43,624 bases of DNA from Streptomyces chilikensis (GTDB lineage: Bacteria > Actinomycetota > Actinomycetes > Streptomycetales > Streptomycetaceae), in the NCBI RefSeq assembly GCF_001642695.1, contig NZ_LWCC02000005.1, positions 849,422-893,045 of the forward strand, written 5' to 3'. The first letter of the stretch is position 1; each line of letters starts with the position of its first letter. A model generated the notes under the pieces. That model was not told the DNA's origin. It saw only the letters and a program-made list of their open reading frames with translations, and searched no databases. Position numbers and translations under genes: made by a program. This document shows positions 35,066-43,600 of this stretch, one piece after another.

Positions 35066-36064
35066 ATGTTCCCGGCTGTGACCCGTATCGGCAGGCGAAG
35101 AGTCCTGACCGGCTCGTTCGTCGTCCTGGTCGTGCTGGCCGTGTTGCTGTGGTGGCTGCTGCCCCTGGGCAGGACCCCGCCGAGCGGGCGGATGGTCTTC
35201 GGCACCGGCACCCAGGCGGGCGTGTACCACGTCTACGGCCAGGAGTTGCGGAAGGACTTGGCCGTGGACACGCCGGACCTGTCGGTGCGGCTGAAGGAGT
35301 CCTCCGGGTCCCGGCAGAACGTGGCCATGGTGGCCGTCGGCACCGCCCAGTTCGCCATCGCCGCCGCCGACGCCGTGGAGGAGTACAAGTACTCCGAGAG
35401 TTCCCGGGCGGACGAGCTGCGCGGCGTGGCCCGCCTGTACGACGACTACCTCCACGTGCTCGTTCCCGCCGGCTCCGACGTCCGGCGGGTCAGCGACCTC
35501 AAGGGGCTCCGGGTGGGCATCGGCCCGAACGACTCCGGTGTGCAGCTGATAGCGGAGCGGGTCCTGGCGGCGGCGGGTCTCGACCCGCGGGACGACGTGG
35601 TCCGGCACCTCGACGGCATCGACACCGGGCCGGACAAACTGCGGCGCGGCGAGATCGACGCCTTGTTCTGGTCGGGCGGCATCCCCACCAGGGGCCTGGA
35701 GGACCTGGCCGAGAGGTTCGACTACCGCTTCGTGCCGGTCGACAGCGATCTGGTGGCCCGCCTGCACCAGCAGGGCGAGAGGTACGGCCACTACCGGTCC
35801 ACCACCATGCCCGAGTCCGCGTACCCGCGGGCGATGCGCGGGGAGCCCGTGGAGACCCTGGCCGTCTCCAACCTGCTGATCACCCGCGCGGACGTGGACG
35901 CGGAGCTCACCGAGTGGCTCACCCGTACGGTGATCCGCAGCCGGGACGAGATAGGCGAGAAGGTGCACTCGGCCCAGCTGGTCGACGTGCGCACCGCGAT
36001 CGACACCTACCCGGTGCCGCTGCACAGGGGCGCCCGGGAGTACTACCGCTCGGTCAAGCCGTAG
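35066..36064 (+). CDS. TAXI-family solute-binding protein
   Basis: A 332-residue extracytoplasmic binding protein. An Arg-rich start is followed by a long hydrophobic segment (about 15-34, [17 protein letters not shown]) that anchors or exports it; there is no lipobox. The mature part has the TAXI signature: [47 protein letters not shown]-like [19 protein letters not shown] and [22 protein letters not shown] proteins bind glutamate-like or other acids, normally for TRAP transporters. No DctQ/DctM permease is adjacent. The end overlaps the convergent histidine kinase gene by 11 bases. Confidence 0.88.
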   Translation: MFPAVTRIGRRRVLTGSFVVLVVLAVLLWWLLPLGRTPPSGRMVFGTGTQAGVYHVYGQELRKDLAVDTPDLSVRLKESSGSRQNVAMVAVGTAQFAIAAADAVEEYKYSESSRADELRGVARLYDDYLHVLVPAGSDVRRVSDLKGLRVGIGPNDSGVQLIAERVLAAAGLDPRDDVVRHLDGIDTGPDKLRRGEIDALFWSGGIPTRGLEDLAERFDYRFVPVDSDLVARLHQQGERYGHYRSTTMPESAYPRAMRGEPVETLAVSNLLITRADVDAELTEWLTRTVIRSRDEIGEKVHSAQLVDVRTAIDTYPVPLHRGAREYYRSVKP

Positions 36065-37463
36065 GCGCCGAGCGGGGCACGGTCACGGTCACCGTCAGCC
36101 CGTGCGGTTCGTGGTGGGCGAAGTCCAGCGTGCCGGCCGCCGCGGCGAGCAGCGCCCTGGAGATGGACAGGCCCAGGCCGGACCCGTCGACGTTCTGGTG
36201 GCGGCCGCTGCGCCAGAACCGGTCGCCGACGCGGTCCAGCTCCTCGTCGGTGAGGCCCGGCCCCTCGTCGGTGACGGTCACCGTGGCGGCCTGCCCGTTG
36301 GCGGCCACCGTCACCCGCACCTCGCCGCCCCCGGGCGTGAACTTGACCGCGTTGTCGATGACCGCGTCCAGGGCGCTGGAGAGGGTGACCGGGTCGGCCC
36401 AGGCGGTGGTGGCGGGGCACTCGCCGGTGAGCCGGACGCCCCCGGCCTCCGCGGCGGGGGCCCAGGAGGCGACCCGTTCCGCGGTGAGCGCGCCGATGTC
36501 CGTGAGCTCCAGTTCCGGCTCGGCGTGCTCGGCGAGCGCCAGGTCCAGCAGGTCGTCGAGGACCTGGGCGAGCCGTTTGCCCTCGGTGCGCACCGAGGCG
36601 ATCTCCTCGTTGTCCTCGGGGAGTTCCAGCGCCAGCAGTTCGATCCGCAGCAGCAGCGCGGAGAGCGGGTTGCGCAGCTGGTGGGAGGCGTCGGCCACGA
36701 AGGCGCGCTGCTGCTCCAGCACGTCCTCGACGTGGTCCGCCATCTCGTTGAACGAGCGGGCCAGCCGCTGGAGCTCCGGCGGTCCGCCGGCCGCGGCGAC
36801 CCGGGACTTGAGGCGGCCGGTGGCGATGTCGTGGGTGGTGGCGTCCAGCACCCGGACCGGCCGCAGCACCCAGTGGGTGAGCCGCAGGGCGGCGCCCACC
36901 GCGACCAGCATGGCGGCCAGTTCGCCGACGGCGATCAGCAGCCAGCTCTGGACCGTGCGCCAGCGCATCCCGTCGGTGGGCGAGTCGGTGACCACGACGG
37001 CCACCACGTCACCGTCCCGGATCACCGGGGAGGCGACCACCAGCCGCCGGTCCTGCCAGGGCCAGACCTGCTCCGGGTCGTGGCTGGGGCGGCTGAGCAG
37101 CGCCTCCTTGAACGCGGCGCGCACCTCGCCGTCCTCGGGCAGTTCCCAGTCGCCGGGCGAGGAGGTCACCAGCTCGTCGTTGCGCAGGAAGACGCCCGCC
37201 CGGATGCCGAAGACCTCGTGGTAGCTGTCCAGCTCGCGGGCGAGGTTGTCGTCGCGCTCGCCCACCGCCCCGTCGGGGACGTCGCCCGGCGCGAGGTTGC
37301 GGACGAACTGGGCGAGGGCGGCGAAACGCGCGGTGTCGTCGATCCGGTCCACCACCACCCGCTGCTGCTCGGCGGCGGCCACGCTCAGCGCCAGGGGGAC
37401 GCCCAGGGCGAGCAGCATGGCCGCCATCAGGACGATGAGCAGCGGAAGAAGCCTGTTGCGCAC
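36054..37463 (-). CDS. gluK: Sensor histidine kinase, GluK-like
   Basis: A 469-residue membrane kinase. TM1 is at ~5-30, an extracytoplasmic sensor domain at ~32-170 (with YHEVFGIRAGVFLRNDELV), TM2 at ~174-195, and HAMP after HWVLRPVRVLDATT. The phospho-acceptor is H261 in ASHQLRNPLSAL. ATPase motifs are N371 in VIDNAVKFTP, DEGPGL and GSGLGLSI. It forms a cognate pair with the response regulator seven bases upstream. Position beside gluABCD matches the Streptomyces GluR-GluK system reported to sense glutamate (from memory). The gene symbol rests on synteny. Confidence 0.9.
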   Translation of the reverse strand: MRNRLLPLLIVLMAAMLLALGVPLALSVAAAEQQRVVVDRIDDTARFAALAQFVRNLAPGDVPDGAVGERDDNLARELDSYHEVFGIRAGVFLRNDELVTSSPGDWELPEDGEVRAAFKEALLSRPSHDPEQVWPWQDRRLVVASPVIRDGDVVAVVVTDSPTDGMRWRTVQSWLLIAVGELAAMLVAVGAALRLTHWVLRPVRVLDATTHDIATGRLKSRVAAAGGPPELQRLARSFNEMADHVEDVLEQQRAFVADASHQLRNPLSALLLRIELLALELPEDNEEIASVRTEGKRLAQVLDDLLDLALAEHAEPELELTDIGALTAERVASWAPAAEAGGVRLTGECPATTAWADPVTLSSALDAVIDNAVKFTPGGGEVRVTVAANGQAATVTVTDEGPGLTDEELDRVGDRFWRSGRHQNVDGSGLGLSISRALLAAAAGTLDFAHHEPHGLTVTVTVPRSAPTA

Positions 37464-37470
37464 CCGTCCC

Positions 37471-38160
37471 CTAGGCGGCCGGGGCGACGAGCCGGTACCC
37501 GACGCCGCGAACGGTCTCTATCAGCGTCGGCCGGCGCAGCTTGGAACGCAGCGAGGCGACGTGCACCTCGAGGGTACGCCCGGTCCCCTCCCAGCTGGTG
37601 CGCCAGACCTCGCTGATGATCTGCTCGCGCCGGAAGACCACGCCCGGACGCTGCGCGAGCAGGGCGAGCAGGTCGAACTCCTTGCGGGTGAGGGCGACGG
37701 CGGCACCGTCGACGGTGACCTGCCGGGTGGACAGCTCGATCGTGACCGTGCCCAGGTCGAGCACGGTGCTCTCGGCCCCGGGGACGCTCTCCTCGGAGGC
37801 GCGGCGCCGGCTGACCGCGTGGATGCGGGCGAGGAGTTCCCCGGTGTCGTAGGGCTTGACCACGTAGTCGTCGGCCCCCAGGTTGAGGCCGTGGATGCGG
37901 GAACGGACGTCGGCCCGGGCGGTGACCATGATCACCGGGGTGGTGGTGCGCTTGCGGATCCGGCCGCAGACCTCGAACCCGTCCTGGTCGGGCAGGCCCA
38001 GGTCGAGCAGGACGACGGCGAAGGCGGGGCCGCCGGGCACCAGCGCGCGCAGCGCCTCCTCGCCGTTGCGGGCGTGGGTGACGCTGAAGCCGTGCCGGGC
38101 CAGGATCGCGGTCAGGGCCGCCGCCACGTGGTTGTCGTCCTCGACGAGCAGCAGTCTCAT
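37471..38160 (-). CDS. gluR: OmpR-family response regulator, GluR-like
   Basis: A 229-residue response regulator. The receiver domain has acidic residues VEDD at 6-9, phospho-acceptor D53 in VVLLDLGLPDQDG and the conserved Lys in VVKPYD. The winged-helix domain follows (LTRKEFDLLALLAQRPGVVFRREQI, RTLEVHVASLRSKL, IETVRGVGYRL). GGGAGGG precedes the ATG at 38160. It is followed after seven bases by the histidine kinase and is divergent from gluABCD, which it probably controls through the shared intergenic region. Confidence 0.92.
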   Translation of the reverse strand: MRLLLVEDDNHVAAALTAILARHGFSVTHARNGEEALRALVPGGPAFAVVLLDLGLPDQDGFEVCGRIRKRTTTPVIMVTARADVRSRIHGLNLGADDYVVKPYDTGELLARIHAVSRRRASEESVPGAESTVLDLGTVTIELSTRQVTVDGAAVALTRKEFDLLALLAQRPGVVFRREQIISEVWRTSWEGTGRTLEVHVASLRSKLRRPTLIETVRGVGYRLVAPAA

Positions 38161-38313
38161 GTCGTTCGGCCCTCCCTTCGGCCGTCCCGTCCGGGCGCGC
38201 TCCCCGCCCGGACCTCTTATCGAGGTACCACCCCGTGAACAGGTTGAGGAGCGCCGTGAGGGGATTCGTTACCCACCCGGTACGGAGCAGGACGCCCCAA
38301 CTACGGCTTGTGT

Positions 38314-38335
38314 CCGATTGCTATCCGATCGTGAT
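38314..38335. promoter_or_regulatory. Candidate response-regulator site (11-bp direct repeats)
   Basis: CCGAT occurs at 38314-38318 and 38325-38329, exactly 11 bp apart (CCGATTGCTAT then CCGATCGTGAT). Direct repeats at one-helical-turn spacing are typical of OmpR-family binding sites, and this lies in the gluR-gluA divergent region. The assignment to GluR is inferred. Confidence 0.5.
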
Positions 38336-38364
38336 GCTCAATTTCCGCTCAGAAGTAATGCGCT

Positions 38365-38391
38365 GGTAGGACCTGGTTATTAAGGTCCACC
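38365..38391 (+). promoter_or_regulatory. Leader hairpin before gluA
   Basis: GGTAGGACCT (38365-38374) can pair with AGGTCCACC (38383-38391) with one bulged A, closing an AU-rich loop GGTTATTA. It ends just before the GAGGAGG purine run upstream of gluA, so it could influence stability or ribosome access. Confidence 0.45.
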
Positions 38392-38421
38392 GGAAACCGA
38401 GGAGGACGGAGCCAGCAAACG

Positions 38422-39198
38422 ATGACCGATGTAACGGTGGCCAAGGAAGATGCGGCCCCGGTCGGCGATCTCGTGGTCCTGAAGGACGTCAACAAGCACT
38501 TCGGCGCTCTGCACGTGCTCCAGGACATCGACCTGACCATCGCCCGCGGTGAGGTTGTCGTGGTCATCGGACCCTCCGGGTCCGGCAAGTCCACTCTGTG
38601 CCGCACCATCAACCGACTGGAGACCATCGACTCCGGTTCGATCACGATCGACGGCAAGCCGCTGCCCGACGAGGGCAAGGAGCTGGCCCGGCTGCGCGCC
38701 GACGTCGGCATGGTCTTCCAGTCGTTCAACCTGTTCGCCCACAAGACGATCCTCGAGAACGTCACCCTGGGCCAGGTCAAGGTCCGCAAGGCGGACAAGA
38801 AGGTGGCCGAGGAGAAGGCGCGGGCCCTGCTCGACCGGGTCGGCGTCGGCGCACAGGCGGACAAGTACCCGGCCCAGCTCTCCGGCGGCCAGCAGCAGCG
38901 CGTCGCCATCGCGCGGGCGCTCGCCATGGAGCCGAAGGTGATGCTCTTCGACGAGCCCACCTCGGCCCTGGACCCGGAGATGATCAACGAGGTCCTGGAG
39001 GTCATGCAGCAGCTCGCCCGCGACGGCATGACCATGATCGTCGTCACCCATGAGATGGGCTTCGCCCGGTCGGCCGCGAACCGGGTCGTCTTCATGGCGG
39101 ACGGGCGGATCGTCGAAGAGGCCGCTCCGGAGCAGTTCTTCAGCAACCCCCGGAGCGACCGCGCCAAGGACTTCCTGTCCAAGATCCTGCACCACTGA
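38422..39198 (+). CDS. gluA: Glutamate ABC transporter ATP-binding protein GluA
   Basis: A 258-residue polar amino-acid ABC ATPase. Walker A is GPSGSGKST (50-58), the Q-loop is in MVFQSFNLF, the signature is [15 protein letters not shown], Walker B is [12 protein letters not shown] and the switch His is in [10 protein letters not shown]. It powers import through GluC/GluD of the substrate delivered by GluB. A GAGGAGG run lies about 15 bases before the ATG, with GGAG nearer. First gene of gluABCD. Confidence 0.95.
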   Translation: MTDVTVAKEDAAPVGDLVVLKDVNKHFGALHVLQDIDLTIARGEVVVVIGPSGSGKSTLCRTINRLETIDSGSITIDGKPLPDEGKELARLRADVGMVFQSFNLFAHKTILENVTLGQVKVRKADKKVAEEKARALLDRVGVGAQADKYPAQLSGGQQQRVAIARALAMEPKVMLFDEPTSALDPEMINEVLEVMQQLARDGMTMIVVTHEMGFARSAANRVVFMADGRIVEEAAPEQFFSNPRSDRAKDFLSKILHH

Positions 39199-39238
39199 GA
39201 CACCCGCCGGGGAACCCTTCGAGGCGCCCGCGCCACCT

Positions 39239-39267
39239 CCCGTCTCCGGACCCCGTCCGGGGGCGGG
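39239..39267 (+). terminator. Intercistronic stem-loop gluA-gluB
   Basis: CCCGTCTCCGGAC (39239-39251) pairs with GTCCGGGGGCGGG (39255-39267) over 13 bp including two G-U pairs, with a CCC loop. It lies between gluA and gluB and could act as a partial terminator or an mRNA-processing/stability element. Confidence 0.6.
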
Positions 39268-39300
39268 TCGTATCTCCTCATCACGCAAAGGATGTTCACC

Positions 39301-40146
39301 ATGAAGCTTCGCAAGGTCACCGCCGCCTCCGCGGCCGTCATCGCCCTGGCCCTGACCGCCACCGCCTGTGGTGAGGGCGCCGCCGAGAAGGACGCCAAGG
39401 GCGGTTCCGAGGGCGGCAAGGGCAAGATCACCGTCGGCATCAAGTTCGACCAGCCGGGCCTCGGCCAGAAGACGCCGCAGGGTTACGCCGGCTTCGACGT
39501 CGACGTGGCGAAGTACGTCGCCAAGGAGCTCGGCTACTCCGAGGACCAGATCGAGTTCAAGGAGTCGAAGAGCCAGGACCGCGAGAACATGCTCTCGCGC
39601 GGTGACGTGGACTTCATCGCCGCCACGTACTCGATCAACGACGAGCGTGAGAAGAAGGTCGACTTCGCGGGCCCGTACCTCCTCGCCCACCAGGACCTGC
39701 TGGTCCGTGCCGACGACGACTCCATCAAGTCGGCCGAGGACCTCAACAGCAAGAAGCTCTGCTCGGTGACCGGTTCCACCTCCGCGCAGAACGTCAAGCA
39801 GAAGCTGGCCCCCAAGGCCCAGCTGCAGGAGTACCCGACCTACTCCGCCTGCCTGACCGGTCTGCAGAACGGCGCCGTCGACGCGCTGACCACGGACGAC
39901 TCGATCCTCGCCGGCTACGCCGCCCAGGACTCCCACAAGGGCAAGTTCAAGCTCGCCGGCCTGGAGCTGTCGAACGAGAACTACGGCATCGGCGTCAAGG
40001 AGGGCAGCGACCTCAAGGCGAAGATCAACGCCGCCCTCGAGAAGATGGTCTCCGACGGCTCGTGGGAGAAGGCGGTCGAGGCCAACTTCGGCCCCGCGAA
40101 CTACGAGAACGAGCCCGCGCCGAAGATCGGCGACATCAAGAAGTAA
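39301..40146 (+). CDS. gluB: Glutamate-binding lipoprotein GluB
   Basis: A 281-residue solute-binding lipoprotein. The signal peptide MKLRKVTAASAAVIALALTATAC ends in a lipobox (C23 lipidated). The family 3 binding-protein fold is seen in ITVGIKFDQPGLG, GYAGFDVDVAKYVAKELG, VDFIAATYSINDEREKKVDFAGPY and the C-terminal LEKMVSDGSWEKAVEANFG. It captures glutamate or related amino acids outside the membrane. AAAGGA sits ahead of the ATG at 39301. Stem-loops flank the gene on both sides. Confidence 0.94.
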   Translation: MKLRKVTAASAAVIALALTATACGEGAAEKDAKGGSEGGKGKITVGIKFDQPGLGQKTPQGYAGFDVDVAKYVAKELGYSEDQIEFKESKSQDRENMLSRGDVDFIAATYSINDEREKKVDFAGPYLLAHQDLLVRADDDSIKSAEDLNSKKLCSVTGSTSAQNVKQKLAPKAQLQEYPTYSACLTGLQNGAVDALTTDDSILAGYAAQDSHKGKFKLAGLELSNENYGIGVKEGSDLKAKINAALEKMVSDGSWEKAVEANFGPANYENEPAPKIGDIKK

Positions 40147-40172
40147 CGTCCAGCGGCTTCACCACGGCGGCA

Positions 40173-40202
40173 CCGTCCTCCCGGCTCCGGCCGGGGGGAC
40201 GG
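40173..40202 (+). terminator. Intercistronic stem-loop gluB-gluC
   Basis: CCGTCCTCCCGG (40173-40184) pairs with CCGGGGGGACGG (40191-40202): 12 bp with one G-U pair and a 6-base loop. Hairpins after binding-protein genes often protect that mRNA segment and reduce expression of the permease genes. Confidence 0.65.
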
Positions 40203-40246
40203 GCCGCTTGCCCTGAGCCAACCGACACGCGGAAGCGCGGGAGATC

Positions 40247-40915
40247 GTGTTCGACTTTCTTGAAGGTTACGACCTGCTGGGGGCCTTCTGGGCGACGGTG
40301 CAACTCACCGTCTACTCAGCGATCGGCTCCCTGATATGGGGAACTCTGCTGGCCGGCATGCGGGTGGGCCCGGTGCCGCTGATGCGCACCTTCGGCACCG
40401 CGTACGTGAACTTCGTACGCAACATCCCGCTCACCGTGATCATCCTGTTCAGCTCGCTGGGCCTGAACCAGACGCTGGGGGTGAAGCTCGGGGGCGGTGA
40501 AGACTTCGACACCATCAACTTCCGGCTGGCTGTGCTGGGCCTGATCGTCTACACCTCGGCATTCGTCTGCGAGGCGCTGCGTTCCGGCATCAACACCGTG
40601 CCACTCGGTCAGGCGGAGGCCGCGCGCGCCCTCGGTCTGAACTTCGGCCAGGTGCTGCAGCTCATCGTGCTGCCGCAGGCGTTCCGGGCGGCGGTGAACC
40701 CGCTGGCCAACGTGCTGATCGCGCTGACCAAGAACACCACGGTGGCAGCTGTCATCGGCGTGGCCGAAGCCTCGCTGCTGATGAACGAAATGATCGAGAA
40801 CGAGGCGCAGTTGGTGCTGATTGGCGCGGTCTTCGCGTTCGGCTTCGTGTGCCTGACCCTGCCCACCGGCGTGCTGATGGGCCTGCTGGGCAAGAAGGTG
40901 GCGGTGAAGCGATGA
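40247..40915 (+). CDS. gluC: Glutamate ABC transporter permease GluC
   Basis: A 222-residue inner-membrane permease of the HisM/polar amino-acid type, with about five membrane segments. The EAA-loop region is GQAEAARALGLNFGQVLQLIVLPQAFRAAVNPL, which contacts GluA. The GTG at 40247 has GGGAG upstream. Its stop overlaps the gluD start as ATGA, indicating translational coupling. Confidence 0.94.
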   Translation: MFDFLEGYDLLGAFWATVQLTVYSAIGSLIWGTLLAGMRVGPVPLMRTFGTAYVNFVRNIPLTVIILFSSLGLNQTLGVKLGGGEDFDTINFRLAVLGLIVYTSAFVCEALRSGINTVPLGQAEAARALGLNFGQVLQLIVLPQAFRAAVNPLANVLIALTKNTTVAAVIGVAEASLLMNEMIENEAQLVLIGAVFAFGFVCLTLPTGVLMGLLGKKVAVKR

Positions 40916-41799
40916 GCGCGTCGGTCCTCTATGAGGCCCAGGGCCCCCGTGCCAAGGCCCGCAACGTCATCTACACGGCCGTCTTCCTGGTCGCCGTGGC
41001 CGTGCTGCTGTGGTGGGTCTACACCTCGCTCGACGAGAAGGGCCAGCTCGACTGGGCCCTCTGGTCGCCGTTCTTCGGCAGCGAGGCCTGGACGACCTAC
41101 TTCCTGCCGGGCCTGAAGAACACCTTGCTCGCCGCGGCCCTGTCCCTGGTGATAGCCCTGCCGCTGGGCGCGGTCCTCGGTATCGCCCGGCTCTCGGACC
41201 ACGCATGGGTCCGGGTGCCGGCCACGGTGGTCGTGGAGTTCTTCCGCGCGATCCCGGTACTGATCCTGATGCTCTTCTGCCGGGAGGTCTACGTCGCGTA
41301 CACCGGCGTCAGCAGCGACTCCCGGCCGCTGTACGCGGTGGTCACCGGTCTGGTGCTCTACAACGCCTCGGTGCTCGCCGAGGTCGTCCGGGCCGGCATC
41401 CTCTCCCTGCCCAAGGGGCAGTCCGAGGCCGCCATGGCGATCGGTCTGCGCAAGAACCAGATGATGCGGATGGTGCTCCTGCCCCAGGCGGTCACCGCGA
41501 TGCTGCCGGCCATCGTCAGCCAGATCGTGGTCATCGTGAAGGACACCGCGCTCGGCGGCTACATGCTGGCCTTCCCCGAGATGCTGTCCAACGCCACCAC
41601 GGCGAGCTCTTACTACGGCGCCAACATCATCGCCTGCCTCACGGTCGCGGCAATCATCTTCATCGTGGTCAACTTCGCGCTCACCTCGTTCGCGAGCTGG
41701 CTGGAGAAGCGTCTGCGGAGGGCCAAGAAGTCCACCGGCGCGACCCTCGCACCTGACGGAGGCGTCGACCAGTCGGGCTTCGGCGGCGCGACGAACTGA
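40912..41799 (+). CDS. gluD: Glutamate ABC transporter permease GluD
   Basis: A 295-residue permease and partner of GluC. Membrane segments begin with VIYTAVFLVAVAVLLWWVYTSL. The EAA-loop is KGQSEAAMAIGLRKNQMMRMVLLPQAVTAMLPAIVSQ. The ATG at 40912 overlaps the gluC stop by the ATGA quartet. The C-terminal tail is charged and cytoplasmic. Last gene of the operon, closed by a strong hairpin. Confidence 0.94.
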   Translation: MSASVLYEAQGPRAKARNVIYTAVFLVAVAVLLWWVYTSLDEKGQLDWALWSPFFGSEAWTTYFLPGLKNTLLAAALSLVIALPLGAVLGIARLSDHAWVRVPATVVVEFFRAIPVLILMLFCREVYVAYTGVSSDSRPLYAVVTGLVLYNASVLAEVVRAGILSLPKGQSEAAMAIGLRKNQMMRMVLLPQAVTAMLPAIVSQIVVIVKDTALGGYMLAFPEMLSNATTASSYYGANIIACLTVAAIIFIVVNFALTSFASWLEKRLRRAKKSTGATLAPDGGVDQSGFGGATN

Positions 41800-41843
41800 C
41801 ACCACGTCAGTTCCGTGACGTCCCAGGTGACACGGGAATCATC

Positions 41844-41881
41844 CGACGAAGGCAGTGGCGGCCCCGCCACTGCCTTCGTCG
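41844..41881 (+). terminator. gluABCD operon terminator
   Basis: CGACGAAGGCAGTGGCGG (41844-41861) and its exact complement (41864-41881) form an 18-bp stem separated by two C. It lies 45 bases beyond the gluD stop. Confidence 0.92.
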
Positions 41882-41882
41882 C

Positions 41883-41917
41883 TTGACGCGGACACCTGCA
41901 ATGGGTTGCATAACCAT
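41883..41917 (+). promoter_or_regulatory. Promoter/operator candidates before the flavin monooxygenase gene
   Basis: TTGACG (41883-41888) is a good -35, with a weak -10 (TGCATA or CATAAC, 41907-41914) just before the GTG at 41918. Two overlapping dyads cover it: TGCAA-N4-TTGCA (41898-41911) and GGTT-GCAT-AACC (about 41904-41915). Such dyads on a promoter suggest control by a MarR/TetR-type repressor, which is not in the window. Confidence 0.5.
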
Positions 41918-43600
41918 GTGATCGCGCACCCGGCTCCACCTCCCTCCGCCCCTGTGCTCGTCGTGGGCGCGGGTCCGGTGGGGCTCACCCTCGCGCTCGC
42001 GCTGGCGCGCCTGGAGGTCCCGACGGTGGTCCTCGACGAGGGGCAGGGCGGCGACGAGCGACGCCCGGCCCGCACGGTCGTGCTCCATCCGGACACCGCG
42101 GCGCTGATCACCCGGATCACCGGCGGCGGTCTCGACCGGCTGGGGCTGCGCTGGAGCGGCTGGTTCGCGATGCGCGGCCGCCGGACGGCGTTCTCGACCG
42201 ACTTCGGGGCGTCCGGTCCCGGCGCGACGGAGTTCGGTCACGACGCCCCGCTGCACCTTCCGCAGCACGCGCTGACCGGCGCCCTGCGCGCGGCGGCCGA
42301 GCGGGAACGGCTGATCACCCTGGCCCCGGGGAGCCGGCTGGACTCGCTGGAGCAGGACGGCTCACAGGTGCGCGCCCGGGCCCGCGGCACCTGGTGGCGC
42401 GGCAGCCACCTGGTCGGCTGCGACGGCGCCCGGTCCACGGTCCGCAAGCTGCTGGACATCCGCTTCCCCGGCCGCACCGCCGTGGAACGGCACGCGGTGG
42501 CCACCCTGCGCGCCGCCCTGCCCTGGCCCGGGCGGGGCGTGCTGCACCGCTCCCCGCCCTGGCGCGTCTCGACCCCGTTCGCGGGCGAGGTGGTGGCGCG
42601 CCCGCTGCCGGACGGGGTGTGGCGGCTGGACTGGCTGATGCCGCCGCCCCGCGATCCGGCGGCCGACCTGGTCACGCCGGAAGTCCTGGTGGCGCTCGTC
42701 CGGGAAACCCTGGCCGGCTGGGAGGACGTCGACCTGCCGTCGCCCTACGAACTCCTCGACACCGGGGTCCACACGGTCCACCACCGGCTGGCCCGCCGGT
42801 GGCGGCGAGGCCGGGCCTTCCTGGCCGGGGACGCCGCCCACCTGCTGGGTTCGCTGGGCGGCCAAGGGCTCGAGGAGGGCCTGCGGGACGCCGAGAACCT
42901 CGCCTGGAAGCTGGCCTTCGTCCGGCACGGCACGGCGCCCGAGTCGCTGCTGGACACGTACCAGGCGGAACGGCGGGCGGTGGTCGCCGCCCGGCTGCGC
43001 GCCGCCGACCAGGCGCTGCCGATACTGCGCGGCGGTGGTCTGCGGAGCTACGTGCCGGGCACGGCCCGCGCCCAGGACGCGCTGCTGGTCGACGGCCACC
43101 TGGGGCGGGGCGCGCTCGGCGGTCCGGGCGGGTACGGCGCCTCGCCCCTGCTGCCCTCGCCGACGGACGCCGACGCGACGGTGGACACCGCCCCGGGCGG
43201 GCTGGTGGAGGACGTGCGGGTCACCGCGGAGGACGGCTCCTCCACCGGGCTGTGGGAGCGGCTGGGACGGTCCACGCTGTCCGTCGTGCTGGTCGCGCCG
43301 GGCACCGGGGTGTGGGAGCGGCGGCACTGGGCGGGGGCCGGGATCATGCCGGCCCTGGCGGAGGCGGTGCGGACCCTGCCGGTACCGGCGGAGCTGCTGG
43401 TCGGCGAGGCGTATCCGGGCGCCCCGGCGCACACCGTCCTGCTGGTCCGGCCGGACGGCCGTCTCGTCACCGCCCTCGCCGGGGTCCGCCCGGAGCAGTT
43501 GCGCGCGGCGGCCGAGGCGGCGACGGGCGCGGGCCTCGCCGTGCCCGCCCCGTCCGAGCCGCAGCGCGACGCGGCGGAGCGCGCGGGGGCGCGTTCCTGA
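41918..43600 (+). CDS. Class A FAD-dependent aromatic monooxygenase
   Basis: A 560-residue PHBH-fold monooxygenase. The Rossmann motif VLVVGAGPVGLTLALALARLEVPTVVLDE is near residue 12, the DG motif is GCDGARSTVRKLL, and the FAD-ribose motif is FLAGDAAHLLGSLGGQGLEEGLRDAENLAWKL, where the usual PP and N are replaced. The C-terminal ~130 residues form the thioredoxin-like domain seen in aromatic or polyketide hydroxylases. Substrate unknown. An in-frame GTG at 41855 lies inside the upstream terminator stem, so the GTG at 41918 is preferred; without an SD it may be leaderless. Confidence 0.9.
   Translation: MIAHPAPPPSAPVLVVGAGPVGLTLALALARLEVPTVVLDEGQGGDERRPARTVVLHPDTAALITRITGGGLDRLGLRWSGWFAMRGRRTAFSTDFGASGPGATEFGHDAPLHLPQHALTGALRAAAERERLITLAPGSRLDSLEQDGSQVRARARGTWWRGSHLVGCDGARSTVRKLLDIRFPGRTAVERHAVATLRAALPWPGRGVLHRSPPWRVSTPFAGEVVARPLPDGVWRLDWLMPPPRDPAADLVTPEVLVALVRETLAGWEDVDLPSPYELLDTGVHTVHHRLARRWRRGRAFLAGDAAHLLGSLGGQGLEEGLRDAENLAWKLAFVRHGTAPESLLDTYQAERRAVVAARLRAADQALPILRGGGLRSYVPGTARAQDALLVDGHLGRGALGGPGGYGASPLLPSPTDADATVDTAPGGLVEDVRVTAEDGSSTGLWERLGRSTLSVVLVAPGTGVWERRHWAGAGIMPALAEAVRTLPVPAELLVGEAYPGAPAHTVLLVRPDGRLVTALAGVRPEQLRAAAEAATGAGLAVPAPSEPQRDAAERAGARS

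Noticed and set aside
41855-41917. Upstream GTG start for the monooxygenase
   Set aside because: The codon lies inside the stem of the gluABCD terminator, and the added residues are just the hairpin read in frame. The GTG at 41918 is a better start.
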